Positions 53,680 through 62,423 of a DNA stretch of 64,000 nt are shown here, one piece after another. The stretch's first letter is position 1. Each line of letters begins with the position of its first letter. This DNA comes from an uncultured Desulfobacteraceae bacterium (GTDB lineage Bacteria; Desulfobacterota; Desulfobacteria; Desulfobacterales; Desulfatirhabdiaceae). The position numbers were made by a program, and so were the translations under genes. The stretch lies in the NCBI GenBank assembly GCA_903953895.1, contig CAJBLH010000246.1:27390-91389 (forward strand), written 5' to 3'. Under the pieces are notes generated by a model. The model was not told the DNA's origin and did not search any database. It saw only the letters and a program-made list of their open reading frames with translations.

Positions 53680-54237
53680 ATGAAACATCATGAGCTGACT
53701 TACCGCATGAAAGAAAAGGCTGAACTGGTTCAGGCCGTGGTGACAACGGTCTGCAGCATGGAGGATGTGCTGCGGTATGTCGTTGATCTGACCCTGCGGC
53801 AGAACGGCAAAAGCCTTGTCGCTCCCTGTCTGGATTCGCAGAATCGCCAGGTGCTGGAAACATTTTGCAGCGCTGCCGGCCTGACGTTTCTGCATCCGCC
53901 GCTCAGAAATCATTTGACAGACATCCACACAGCCCTGACCCATGCCGACTGGGCCATTGCCGAAACCGGCACCCTGGTTCTGAATTCCGCATCCGAAGAC
54001 TTGCGGATCGCCACCATGCTCAGCGAAACCCATGTCGCCTGGATTCCGGCTTCCCGGATTCTGCCCGATGCAGTGGCACTATCAGACAGATTGATTGAGA
54101 CGATGAAATCCCCGCCGGGCTACATGTCCTTTATTACCGGCGCCAGCCGGACCGCAGACATCGAGCGGGTGCTGGCCATCGGTGTTCACGGCCCCCAGAC
54201 GCTTCACATTCTCATCATGGAGGAAAATCCATCATGA
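53680..54237 (+). CDS. lutC: Lactate utilisation protein LutC (LUD domain)
   Basis: This 185-residue protein is a LUD-domain (YkgG/LutC) protein: MKHHELTYRMKEKAELVQAV, ADWAIAETGTLVLNSASEDL, RIATMLSETHVAWIPASRIL, GYMSFITGASRTADIERVLA, IGVHGPQTLHILIMEE. With LutB and LutA it forms an iron-sulphur L-lactate dehydrogenase complex that oxidises L-lactate to pyruvate. The stop overlaps the lutB start by 4 bp. An ATPase remnant lies 28 bp upstream, so the original promoter may have been replaced. Confidence 0.94.
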   Translation: MKHHELTYRMKEKAELVQAVVTTVCSMEDVLRYVVDLTLRQNGKSLVAPCLDSQNRQVLETFCSAAGLTFLHPPLRNHLTDIHTALTHADWAIAETGTLVLNSASEDLRIATMLSETHVAWIPASRILPDAVALSDRLIETMKSPPGYMSFITGASRTADIERVLAIGVHGPQTLHILIMEENPS

Positions 54238-56402
54238 TTCAGACCGCCCAGGATATGAAAACCTATCGAGACCGGATCAGAGCCGCCCTGGAAAACCGGT
54301 TTCTGCGAAAGGCTTTGGACAATTTTGCCTCGGCCTACAAGGTATCCCGCGCCAAAGCCTTCGAGGGGATCGATCTGGAGACGTTGAAGGATCAGATCGC
54401 CACAGGCAAAGACCAGGCACTGACGCAACTGGAACTTTTGTTTAACCGGTTCAAGGCTGAAGCCGAGGCTGCGGGTGCTGTGGTTCATCTGGCCCGAACC
54501 GCTCGGGAGGCCAACGAAATCATCGCAAAAATCGGCAGGAACAATGGGGTGACGTCCATTGTCAAATCCAAATCCATGACCGCTGAAGAAACCCATTTAA
54601 ATGATCATCTCGAAGCCGAGGGTTTCAACGTGACGGAAACCGATCTGGGGGAGTGGATCATTCAACTGCGGCACGAAGGCCCTTCCCACATGGTCATGCC
54701 AGCCATCCATCTTTCCCGGCAGCAGGTGGGAACCCTTTTCGGCGATGTCACCCAAACGCCGGTCGATCTGGAAGACATCGACCGCATGGTCAAGGTGGCC
54801 CGAAAAGAACTTCGACCGGCCTTTCTAGCCGCAGACATGGGCATCAGCGGCGCCAACCTGGCCATTGCCGAAACCGGCACTTTGGGGATCATCAGCAACG
54901 AAGGAAATGCTCGGCTGACCACGACACTCCCCCGGGTGCATGTGGCTCTGGTGGGGCTGGATAAACTGGTACCTGATCTTTCGGCGGCGCTTCGCATCAT
55001 CCAGGTACTCCCCAAAAACGCCACGGGTCAGGCCTTGACCTCTTATGTCACCTTTATTACCGGGGCGGTGGAATGCGGGGCGTCTGATTCCGGGAAAAAA
55101 ATCCTTCACATCGTGTTTCTGGATAACGGCCGGCTCGATCTGGCCAAAGATCCGGTTTTTTCAGAGGCGCTTCGCTGCATTCGCTGCGGGGCCTGCTCGA
55201 ATGTCTGCCCGGTTTATGGCAAGGTTGGAGGCCACACCCTGGGGCATGTCTATATCGGGGCGATCGGCCTGATCCTCACTTATTTTTATCACGGAAAAGA
55301 CAACGCCCGGGCCATTGTCCGGAACTGTCTGAATTGCCAGGCCTGTAAATCTGTATGTCCGGTCAACATCGATCTACCTTATCTCATCAAGAAAGTGTAC
55401 GCCAATATTTTAAAGGACGAAGGTACGCGTCCTGCCAAAAACACCGTTCTGTCAACGGTGATGAAAAACCGCTATCTCTTTCATTCACTGCTCAAGATGG
55501 CATCCACCCTGCAAAAACCCCTGGTCCAAAAAGAGGCGGGCGTGTTGCGGCACTTGCCGTTTATTTTTGGAAAAGCCCATGAGTTTAGAACGTTGCCAGC
55601 ACTTGCCAAAAAATCGTTCCGGGATCAGTGGCCGAAAATCCGCCCGCAAATCCAAAATCCCAAATACCGGGTGGCGCTGTTTGGCGGATGTGTCGTGGAT
55701 TTTGTGTCGCCGGAGCAGGCGCTTTCCCTGGTCCGCCTGCTGACCCGCTACAATGTTCAGATGGAATACCCCATGGGCCAGAGTTGTTGTGGATTGCCGG
55801 CCATGATGATGGCGGAAGAACAAACCGCTATGGCTGTGGCTGTTCAAAATCTGGATGCCATGGACCCCGATCGTTATGATTATATTGTTGTGCTGTGCGC
55901 CTCTTGCGGGTCGCATCTGAAAGAAGGCTACTCACGGCTCTTGGCAGACACGTCCGAGGTGACCGAGAAATTGCGCTGCCTTCAGGATAAATTGATTGAT
56001 TTCAGCTCGTTTATGGTCAATGTTCTGAAAGCTGCGCCAGAGGATTTTCTTCAGAATCAAACGCGGGTTGCCTATCATTCCCCCTGCCATCTGTGCCGGG
56101 GATTGGGTGTGACCCGGGAGCCTCGGGAACTGTTGCAGACGGCGGGGTTGGATTATGCGCCATGCAAAGATGAAGATGTCTGCTGCGGCTTTGGGGGATC
56201 TTATTCGCTTGAATTTCCGGAGATTTCAGCAGAGATTCTGCGCCAGAAGCTCGATAACGTTGAAAATACCGGGGCAGAGGTTCTGGTAACCGACTGCCCG
56301 GGTTGCGTGCTTCAGCTTCGTGGGGGGATGGACAAGCGGAACAGCCGGGTTCGGGTTCAGCACATAGCGGAAGTGGTGGCTGAGAATCTGAAGGACCCAT
56401 GA
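54234..56402 (+). CDS. lutB: LutB-LutA fusion: LUD domain, 2[4Fe-4S] and CCG lactate dehydrogenase subunit
   Basis: This 722-residue protein fuses two subunits. Residues 1-300 form the LutB LUD domain (GVTSIVKSKSMTAEETHLND, GEWIIQLRHEGPSHMVMPAI, ANLAIAETGTLGIISNEGNA). Two 4Fe-4S motifs follow (CIRCGACSNVCPVY, CLNCQACKSVCPV). Residues about 475-715 are a LutA-like pair of CCG domains (VALFGGCVVDFVSPEQ, GQSCCGLPAMMM, HSPCHLCRGLGVTREPREL, EDVCCGFGGSYSLEFPE, TDCPGCVLQLRGG). The fusion is common in Desulfobacterota and sufficient, with LutC, for L-lactate oxidation. Its 3' end is duplicated in the scar at 43954-44130. Confidence 0.95.
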   Translation: MIQTAQDMKTYRDRIRAALENRFLRKALDNFASAYKVSRAKAFEGIDLETLKDQIATGKDQALTQLELLFNRFKAEAEAAGAVVHLARTAREANEIIAKIGRNNGVTSIVKSKSMTAEETHLNDHLEAEGFNVTETDLGEWIIQLRHEGPSHMVMPAIHLSRQQVGTLFGDVTQTPVDLEDIDRMVKVARKELRPAFLAADMGISGANLAIAETGTLGIISNEGNARLTTTLPRVHVALVGLDKLVPDLSAALRIIQVLPKNATGQALTSYVTFITGAVECGASDSGKKILHIVFLDNGRLDLAKDPVFSEALRCIRCGACSNVCPVYGKVGGHTLGHVYIGAIGLILTYFYHGKDNARAIVRNCLNCQACKSVCPVNIDLPYLIKKVYANILKDEGTRPAKNTVLSTVMKNRYLFHSLLKMASTLQKPLVQKEAGVLRHLPFIFGKAHEFRTLPALAKKSFRDQWPKIRPQIQNPKYRVALFGGCVVDFVSPEQALSLVRLLTRYNVQMEYPMGQSCCGLPAMMMAEEQTAMAVAVQNLDAMDPDRYDYIVVLCASCGSHLKEGYSRLLADTSEVTEKLRCLQDKLIDFSSFMVNVLKAAPEDFLQNQTRVAYHSPCHLCRGLGVTREPRELLQTAGLDYAPCKDEDVCCGFGGSYSLEFPEISAEILRQKLDNVENTGAEVLVTDCPGCVLQLRGGMDKRNSRVRVQHIAEVVAENLKDP

Positions 56403-56438
56403 GTCATTTTTTATATCAAACTGATGTTATGAGGAAAT

Positions 56439-56936
56439 ATGATGATTCCGGAAATCAAGAAAATTTTGTATGCAACCGATCTGTCGGAAAATGCCCGATT
56501 TGCTTTTGGATATGCCGTCAGCCTGGCCAACCGGTATGAGGCCGAGATTGTTATCCTTCATGCCATCGAGGAATTTCCTTTGCAGATGCATGCGCAACTT
56601 GCGGATTTATTAGGCGCGGAGAAATGGCAGGAACTCCAGCGAACCCGGAAAAAAGAGGTTGTGGAAATTCTGGTTCGCAAACTGGAGTCTTTCTGTGCGG
56701 AGACTTCTGCATCCGATGAGTCATGCCCTTTTAAGGTGATGGATATCAAAGTTAGAAACGGCCATCCCGTAGAAGAAATCATTGCGGAATCCACTGCATC
56801 GGATTATGACGTCATTGTCATGGGTACGCACGGTCATGGCATACTGGCCGGCGCCATGATGGGCAGCACAGCCATGCGGGTGGTCCGCAGAAGCCATGTG
56901 CCGGTCATGGTGGTCCGGCTGCCAAAAACTGCATGA
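56439..56936 (+). CDS. Universal stress protein (UspA family)
   Basis: This 165-residue protein opens MMIPEIKKILYATDLSENAR, has AVSLANRYEAEIVILHAIEE and ends with the ATP-binding pattern GTHGHGILAGAMMGSTAMRV then VRRSHVPVMVV (G-2x-G-9x-GST). Usp proteins are small cytoplasmic dimers tied to energy or redox stress. GAGGAAAT precedes the ATG, 36 bp after the lut genes, suggesting one transcript. Confidence 0.93.
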   Translation: MMIPEIKKILYATDLSENARFAFGYAVSLANRYEAEIVILHAIEEFPLQMHAQLADLLGAEKWQELQRTRKKEVVEILVRKLESFCAETSASDESCPFKVMDIKVRNGHPVEEIIAESTASDYDVIVMGTHGHGILAGAMMGSTAMRVVRRSHVPVMVVRLPKTA

Positions 56937-57005
56937 TGCAGTTTTGCAGTGCAGCAAGAAAAGTTCCGGCTGAACTCATCTGTTTGAAAAGAGGGGGGAT
57001 TAATC

Positions 57006-57065
57006 ATGTTTTTAGGCCTTTTTTCTCCGATGCATCTGATCGTTATTCTGGTAATCGTCATGTCC
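57006..57065 (+). pseudogene. Possible N-terminal stub of a TatA-type protein
   Basis: A strong site (GAGGGGGGATTAATC) precedes ATG 57006. The first 20 codons (MFLGLFSPMHLIVILVIVMS) resemble the membrane helix of TatA/TatB twin-arginine translocase subunits (MFGxxxxELIVILVIALxxFG). The amphipathic part (GPKKLPEL) is absent; sequence antisense to the following kinase gene begins at 57073. If right, a tatA gene was cut by the rearrangement that brought in the kinases. Confidence 0.35.
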
Positions 57066-57072
57066 GGGCGGT

Positions 57073-58185
57073 TCATCTCCGTGGCAGTTCAAACCAGAAC
57101 GTACTTCCTTTACCCTCGTCACTTTCCAAACATATCCGGCCGCCATGGGTTTCCACAGCCAACTTGCAGAACGTCAGACCCAGACCGGTAGAATATCCTT
57201 TACCCTGCTGCCGTGTTGATGCCTGGCAGAATTTGTCAAATACCTTTTCGCAATATTCCGGGGGAATTCCAGGGCCGTTGTCCACAACCGACACACGTAC
57301 CTTGTTCGGCGAAGCGTTCTCAATGCTGATGGTAATAACACCCTTCTCCTTGTCGGTGAACTTGATCGCGTTGACGATAAGATTCTGGAGGATGCGCTGG
57401 ATCAGGTTCGCGTCGCACGAAAGAGACTCCATTTCCCCGGGCGGTGTCAGGGTAATGCTCCGGGAGGCCTGAAGCGACTCGACCATCCGAATTGTTTCCC
57501 CGACCAGATTGATCATGTCCACCGCCGAATAATTCAGAGTCATCTTCTCCGCTTCCATTTTGCTTATATCCAGAATGGTAGTGACCATCTTAATGACCAT
57601 ATCGGTGGAACGCAGGGCCGCACTCACGCAAAGAGCAGCATTCTTAGACAGAGTATCGTATTGCAACAATTCCAGGTTGCCTAAGGTTACCATCAGCGGC
57701 GAGCGCATGTCGTGGACGATCATGTGTACCAGACCATCGCGCTGCGTCTCCAATTCGCGGAGTTTGTTGTATGATTTCTGAACTTCTCGTTTCTGGCGGC
57801 TGAGTTCCAGATGCGTCTCCACGCGGGCGTTTACCTCCTCGAACTGGAAGGGTTTGCTTATATAATCCACGCCGCCCACGGAAAACGCCTTCATCTTGTC
57901 TGTAGTTTCGGTAAGAGCGCTGATAAAGAGTATCGGGATATCCTTCAGCAATTCATTTGCCTTCAATCGCTCGCATACCTCAAAGCCGTTCATCTCCGGC
58001 ATGTTGATGTCTAACAGGATGAGGTCAGGCAGGCTTTTGGCGGCGGCGTTCAACGCTGTTTTCCCGTCAGGAGACGCCAGCACGCGATAGCCTTTGGATT
58101 GCAGCATCTCCTGCAAAAGTTTTAAATTGGCCGGGGTGTCGTCCACCACCAAAATGGTTGCTTTTTCAGGTGTATAATTATTCAT
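57073..58185 (-). CDS. Receiver-histidine kinase (REC-HisKA-HATPase)
   Basis: This 370-residue soluble kinase has a receiver (ILVVDDTPANLKLLQEMLQS, Asp59 in LILLDINMPEMNGFEV), a short coiled coil (about 122-150) and HisKA with His158 (LVHMIVHDMRSPLMVTLGNL). An HATPase domain follows (IQRILQNLIVNAIKFTDKEK, VVDNGPGIPPEY, STGLGLTFCKL). The receiver-first order suggests an intermediate in a phosphorelay that takes phosphate from another kinase, plausibly the hybrid kinase encoded 3 bp upstream on the same strand. Confidence 0.94.
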   Translation of the reverse strand: MNNYTPEKATILVVDDTPANLKLLQEMLQSKGYRVLASPDGKTALNAAAKSLPDLILLDINMPEMNGFEVCERLKANELLKDIPILFISALTETTDKMKAFSVGGVDYISKPFQFEEVNARVETHLELSRQKREVQKSYNKLRELETQRDGLVHMIVHDMRSPLMVTLGNLELLQYDTLSKNAALCVSAALRSTDMVIKMVTTILDISKMEAEKMTLNYSAVDMINLVGETIRMVESLQASRSITLTPPGEMESLSCDANLIQRILQNLIVNAIKFTDKEKGVITISIENASPNKVRVSVVDNGPGIPPEYCEKVFDKFCQASTRQQGKGYSTGLGLTFCKLAVETHGGRICLESDEGKGSTFWFELPRR

Positions 58186-58188
58186 TGT

Positions 58189-61100
58189 TCATTTCTCCTT
58201 TTCCAGCCATTGGCCGAGCTTTGCGTAGTCGTACCGATCCGCCAGCGCTTGCAGTCCACGGGCGGTGGTGCTATCAATCTTTTCCACCTGTACAATCAGG
58301 CCCGTCAATTGGGCAATGTCGCATTCTTCCACTGCCTGACGCATGGCTTTAATTATTTCCTGCGGCAGCGCCGCCAGGGATTCCAGCGTTAGGGGTTGAG
58401 CAGGCAAATGGTCAGGGGTATCGGCTTTCTCCTCGTCATAGACATAGTGCAGGCCCAGACCTTTTCCCAACATCTCCAAGAGTTCTTCCGCCCGGAAAGG
58501 TTTTCTTAAATATGCATCAACACCGGTATCCATCACCTGTTTTTTGGAATCTTCAAAGGCGCTGGCTGTAAGTGCTATGATGAAAGTGGCCTGGCCGACA
58601 TCTGTGGCCTTGATCCGCCGACAGGCTTCGTAACCGTCCATGACCGGCATGCGCATATCCATAAATATCGCCTGGGGCGCCCATTGCTCGAAGACCTCCA
58701 GCGCTTCAACACCATTTGTCGCCTCTGTAACCTCAAAACCAATAGGCCGGAGCAATGTGCAAAGAAGGGCTCGGTTATCGGCCATGTCATCCACCACCAG
58801 TATGCGCGATGGTTCCTTACCTGATTCCAGGCTGATGATGCGTCGCGATTCCGGTTTCTCCAGCTTGTCAATCTCTGCGGCCATCTTCAGCAGCACCTCG
58901 AACCGGAAACAACTGCCTTTACCCACATGGCTTGTAACCGTGAGCTTGCCGCCCATCATTTCCACAAACCTTTTGCTGATAGCAAGTCCCAACCCAGTAC
59001 CACCAGCCTGCGCACCTGCCGCCGCCTGCTGAAACGCACCAAAAATCCGGTCTGTGTCCTCAGCGGAGATTCCCGGGCCGGTATCTTCCACCTCGGCCAC
59101 CAGGCGCAGAGTTTCGGTTTTGCATGCCACTGTCTCGGTGCGCACCCGCACGGCAATCCCACCCTTTTTCGTAAATTTAGTCGCGTTCCCCATTAAGTTG
59201 ACCAATATCTGCCGCAGTTTGCCTTCGTCAGCGGTCACATAGCGTGGCATGTTTTTGTCCCATTCCATAAGTAACCGTAGCCCCTTGCCTTCGGCGCGGG
59301 AGTTAAACATCAGCTCCAGATCGTCCAGAAGGTCGTGCAGACAGAAATCGGTCTCGTTGAGCGTGGTCCGCCCGGCTTCGATTTTCGATATGTCCAGGAT
59401 GTCGTCAATCAGTTTCAGCAGGTGATTTCCGCTGCGCGTGATAATCCGGACTTGTTCGGCCTGTCGGGCTGTGAGCGAGAGATCGCGTTCGAGAATCTGA
59501 GCAAACCCAATGATCGCGTTCATGGGTGTGCGGATTTCGTGAGACATGTTGGCCACGAACAGGCTCTTTGCTTGATTGGCCTGCGCGGCCACCGCCGCCA
59601 TATCGTTTGCTCGCGCCGTGGTTGCTTCCAGCTCTTTACGGTTTTTTTCCCGCCCATTTTCTATCTCCATGCGAACGGTGATGTCGCTGATCACCATACG
59701 GCACGTGGGCACCCCATCGGCGTTCAGCGCAGCGATTGCATCTATCTGCACCCAGAATGTCGTTCTGTTTTTTCCCAACATTCTCATCTCCCACCTCTGC
59801 GGCGCGGCTTTTTCAAAGAGCTGCTTGCATTGCAGATAGTAGATGTCCTGGTCCTCCCTGAATATGTACTGTCCTAAAGGCTGATTGACCAGATCGCTTC
59901 GCGCTATATCCAGGAAGGTTGCCATGGTGAGATTGGCCGTCAGGATCAGGCCCTCTTTGCTCAGGGTAAGATAGCCCGCCGGCGCATGATCGTAAAAGTC
60001 AAAATAGCGCGCTCCCGCAGCGTCCCGTTCCGCCTGGACCCGGTGCAGCTCCTCGTTCTGCATCTCTATCTCGACCTGATGCTTCCGCAGAGCCGTCTCG
60101 GTCTGCTTACGTTCGGTGATGTCACGATGAAAGCCTTGAATGTAGGATTCATTGCCATAAGTTACCAGACCGGCCGACACTTCCAGCGGGAAAACATGAC
60201 CGTCCTTGTGATAGTGCTCCACTTCAAAGGTCGGGGCCTCCCCGGCAAAGATGCGGTGGATTCTTGGAGATATCAGACGAGATGTTTCAGGGGGTTCCAA
60301 ATCTTCCAGGTTCATGTTTCGCATTTCCTGTGTGCTGTAACCGTGCATCCGGGCAAAAGATTCATTCACATCAATCAACGTGCCATCGATAGATAGAAGA
60401 ATTATCCCGTCACCCGCCATAGCAAACAGTGTCCGGTAGCGATCCTCACTATTCCGCAGTGTCTCTTCCGCTTGTTTGCGGGCGGTGATGTCCGAAATGA
60501 TGCCGTGCCAGAGGGTGCCGCCATCCTCCGTCCGCTCCGGATGGGCATGAGACCAGCGCCAGCGCAGACCTTGCCGCGGCAGGTTCACCCTGAATTCGCA
60601 GTAGAACGTCTGCAAGGTCCGGGCGGATTCCTGTATGGCGTTTGCCACGTCGTTGTAGTCGTCCGGATGCAGCCGCCCGAACACTGGGGTGGCATCTTCC
60701 CGCACCTCTTCGGGCGTCACTTCGTAAATGTCTTCCATCCCGGGGCTTGAATACGGAAACGCCGAGCGCCCATCCGGATACAAGCGGTATTGGTAGATCA
60801 CGCCGGGAACCAGACGGGCGAGGTTCAAGAGCAGGAGGTGGCTCTGCGTCAGTCGCGTTGCCGCCTGCATCCGCTCTGAAATGTCGCGGTAGTTCAGCAA
60901 CACGCCGCCGACGTGTGGATCCTTCGTCAGATTGGTGGCGGTCAGCTCGATGGGTTTATAACTTCCGTCCTTGCACTTGTACCGATACTCCACTGTTCTT
61001 GACGAGTAGTCTTCCTCAAGGAGGGTGGCGAACTCCCGCTGAATGCGTGCCAGATCGTCTGGATGAACCGTGAGCCAGCCGTCGGCGCCCACAAGGTCGC

Positions 61101-62364
61101 TCGGCTTCCAGCCGAAGAACTTCTCAATATTTGAGCTCTTGTACTTCATGAAGCCATCAACACCGACGATGCCGATGACGTCAGAAATATTCGCCACCAT
61201 CGACGCATGCTTGGCTTCGCTCTTCTGCAGCTCCTCCTCCCGTTGCCCCAGGATTTCCAGCAGGTGATTGAAACCACCAATCAGATCGCCAATTTCGTCT
61301 TGCCGGATGATGGGCAAAGGTTGTGGGGGCTGATTTGTATCCGCCAGGGTGGCCAGTGTTTTAATGGTGGTAAATACAGGTTCAAGTTGTCGTTTCAGCA
61401 TCCACCAGGTCAGCCCACCCACCAGCAGGGTCAGGAAGATCGTTGACAGCAGCATGTGCTTCTGCATGGCATGGATCGGGGCAAAGGCCTCTGCCGTAGG
61501 CATCAACGCTGCCACGTACCAACCGGAAACAGGAATGCCTTTGGCAGAGGAGAGTGTCTCTGCTCCGTCGCTCGGTCTGACTGTGATACCGGAACCCTCG
61601 TAGCCCAGGATATAACGGTCAATAAGCGGATTGATGCCGGGAGCGGACAGCACTTCCATAATGCGATTTTTGTCCGTGGCAAAAACAATTGTTCTGCTTT
61701 TCGGCTCAACCAGCACATAGCCACCCGTCTTGCCATAACTATTATCTGTAATCCTGCTCAGGAAATTAGGTTTGGCGAGATCAACAGTGCCGCTCAAAGC
61801 GCCGATCACTTTGCCATTTGTGTCATGAATCGGCGTTGCTATGCTGAAAATCGTTGATTTTAGCGCCTTGCCCATAACCGGACTGCCAATCGTTGTTTTC
61901 CCTTCCTTGAGTGCGCCGATTGCATATTTTCTGTCCATGAAGTTGATGCCGCGCCGTCCTGTTGAGAGAGGAAAGTCAGCAATCGCAGCGCCATCAGGCA
62001 GTAGCACAAAGACACCACCGTTAAACATCATCGAAAATACCGGGCTAGTTTCGATGAATGTCTGCACCGTCGCCGCATCGGCCAACATAGCCGGAGTAAT
62101 GAGTGCGGCAACTTGTTCCAGCGCTTTCATCTTGTCGTCTAAGCCGGCATTGATCTCTGCTGCTATTATGGAAACTGTTGAAAATTGTTGCTCACCTAAC
62201 GCCTTTTCCATATCGTTGTACAGCTTGTAGTTGGAGTAGAACGTCAGCGACCAGATGCCGACCAGGAAAAAGGTCAGCGTAAAGATAGTCACCCGTGTCT
62301 TGAGCGAGCGCCATTGAAAGATTACGCCAGATGTCGTTGATGGCCTTGGTGTTGTGGTTGTCAT
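58189..62364 (-). CDS. Large hybrid histidine kinase: Cache-HAMP-4 PAS-HisKA-HATPase-REC-tail
   Basis: This 1391-residue protein has a membrane helix (26-46), a double-Cache periplasmic sensor (about 50-295: FVLLPDGAAIADFPLSTGRR, GKTGGYVLVEPKSRTIVF), a second helix (304-322) and HAMP (325-378). PAS domains lie at about 385-500, 515-632, 640-752 and 783-900. HisKA carries His942 (FVANMSHEIRTPMNAIIGFA); HATPase (LVNLMGNATKFTKKGG, VEDTGPGI, GGTGLGLAISK) and a receiver with Asp1236 (AIFMDMRMPVMDGYEA) follow. A C-terminal helical tail (1320-1391) resembles the orphan piece at 21455. It is nearly identical in its 3' half to the next gene. Confidence 0.95.
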   Translation of the reverse strand: MTTTTPRPSTTSGVIFQWRSLKTRVTIFTLTFFLVGIWSLTFYSNYKLYNDMEKALGEQQFSTVSIIAAEINAGLDDKMKALEQVAALITPAMLADAATVQTFIETSPVFSMMFNGGVFVLLPDGAAIADFPLSTGRRGINFMDRKYAIGALKEGKTTIGSPVMGKALKSTIFSIATPIHDTNGKVIGALSGTVDLAKPNFLSRITDNSYGKTGGYVLVEPKSRTIVFATDKNRIMEVLSAPGINPLIDRYILGYEGSGITVRPSDGAETLSSAKGIPVSGWYVAALMPTAEAFAPIHAMQKHMLLSTIFLTLLVGGLTWWMLKRQLEPVFTTIKTLATLADTNQPPQPLPIIRQDEIGDLIGGFNHLLEILGQREEELQKSEAKHASMVANISDVIGIVGVDGFMKYKSSNIEKFFGWKPSDLVGADGWLTVHPDDLARIQREFATLLEEDYSSRTVEYRYKCKDGSYKPIELTATNLTKDPHVGGVLLNYRDISERMQAATRLTQSHLLLLNLARLVPGVIYQYRLYPDGRSAFPYSSPGMEDIYEVTPEEVREDATPVFGRLHPDDYNDVANAIQESARTLQTFYCEFRVNLPRQGLRWRWSHAHPERTEDGGTLWHGIISDITARKQAEETLRNSEDRYRTLFAMAGDGIILLSIDGTLIDVNESFARMHGYSTQEMRNMNLEDLEPPETSRLISPRIHRIFAGEAPTFEVEHYHKDGHVFPLEVSAGLVTYGNESYIQGFHRDITERKQTETALRKHQVEIEMQNEELHRVQAERDAAGARYFDFYDHAPAGYLTLSKEGLILTANLTMATFLDIARSDLVNQPLGQYIFREDQDIYYLQCKQLFEKAAPQRWEMRMLGKNRTTFWVQIDAIAALNADGVPTCRMVISDITVRMEIENGREKNRKELEATTARANDMAAVAAQANQAKSLFVANMSHEIRTPMNAIIGFAQILERDLSLTARQAEQVRIITRSGNHLLKLIDDILDISKIEAGRTTLNETDFCLHDLLDDLELMFNSRAEGKGLRLLMEWDKNMPRYVTADEGKLRQILVNLMGNATKFTKKGGIAVRVRTETVACKTETLRLVAEVEDTGPGISAEDTDRIFGAFQQAAAGAQAGGTGLGLAISKRFVEMMGGKLTVTSHVGKGSCFRFEVLLKMAAEIDKLEKPESRRIISLESGKEPSRILVVDDMADNRALLCTLLRPIGFEVTEATNGVEALEVFEQWAPQAIFMDMRMPVMDGYEACRRIKATDVGQATFIIALTASAFEDSKKQVMDTGVDAYLRKPFRAEELLEMLGKGLGLHYVYDEEKADTPDHLPAQPLTLESLAALPQEIIKAMRQAVEECDIAQLTGLIVQVEKIDSTTARGLQALADRYDYAKLGQWLEKEK

Positions 62365-62423
62365 TTGCGGCTTCCTTTACTTCCTGCTAATCAATGGCTA
62401 AAGAAAATACGGTGTATGATTGT

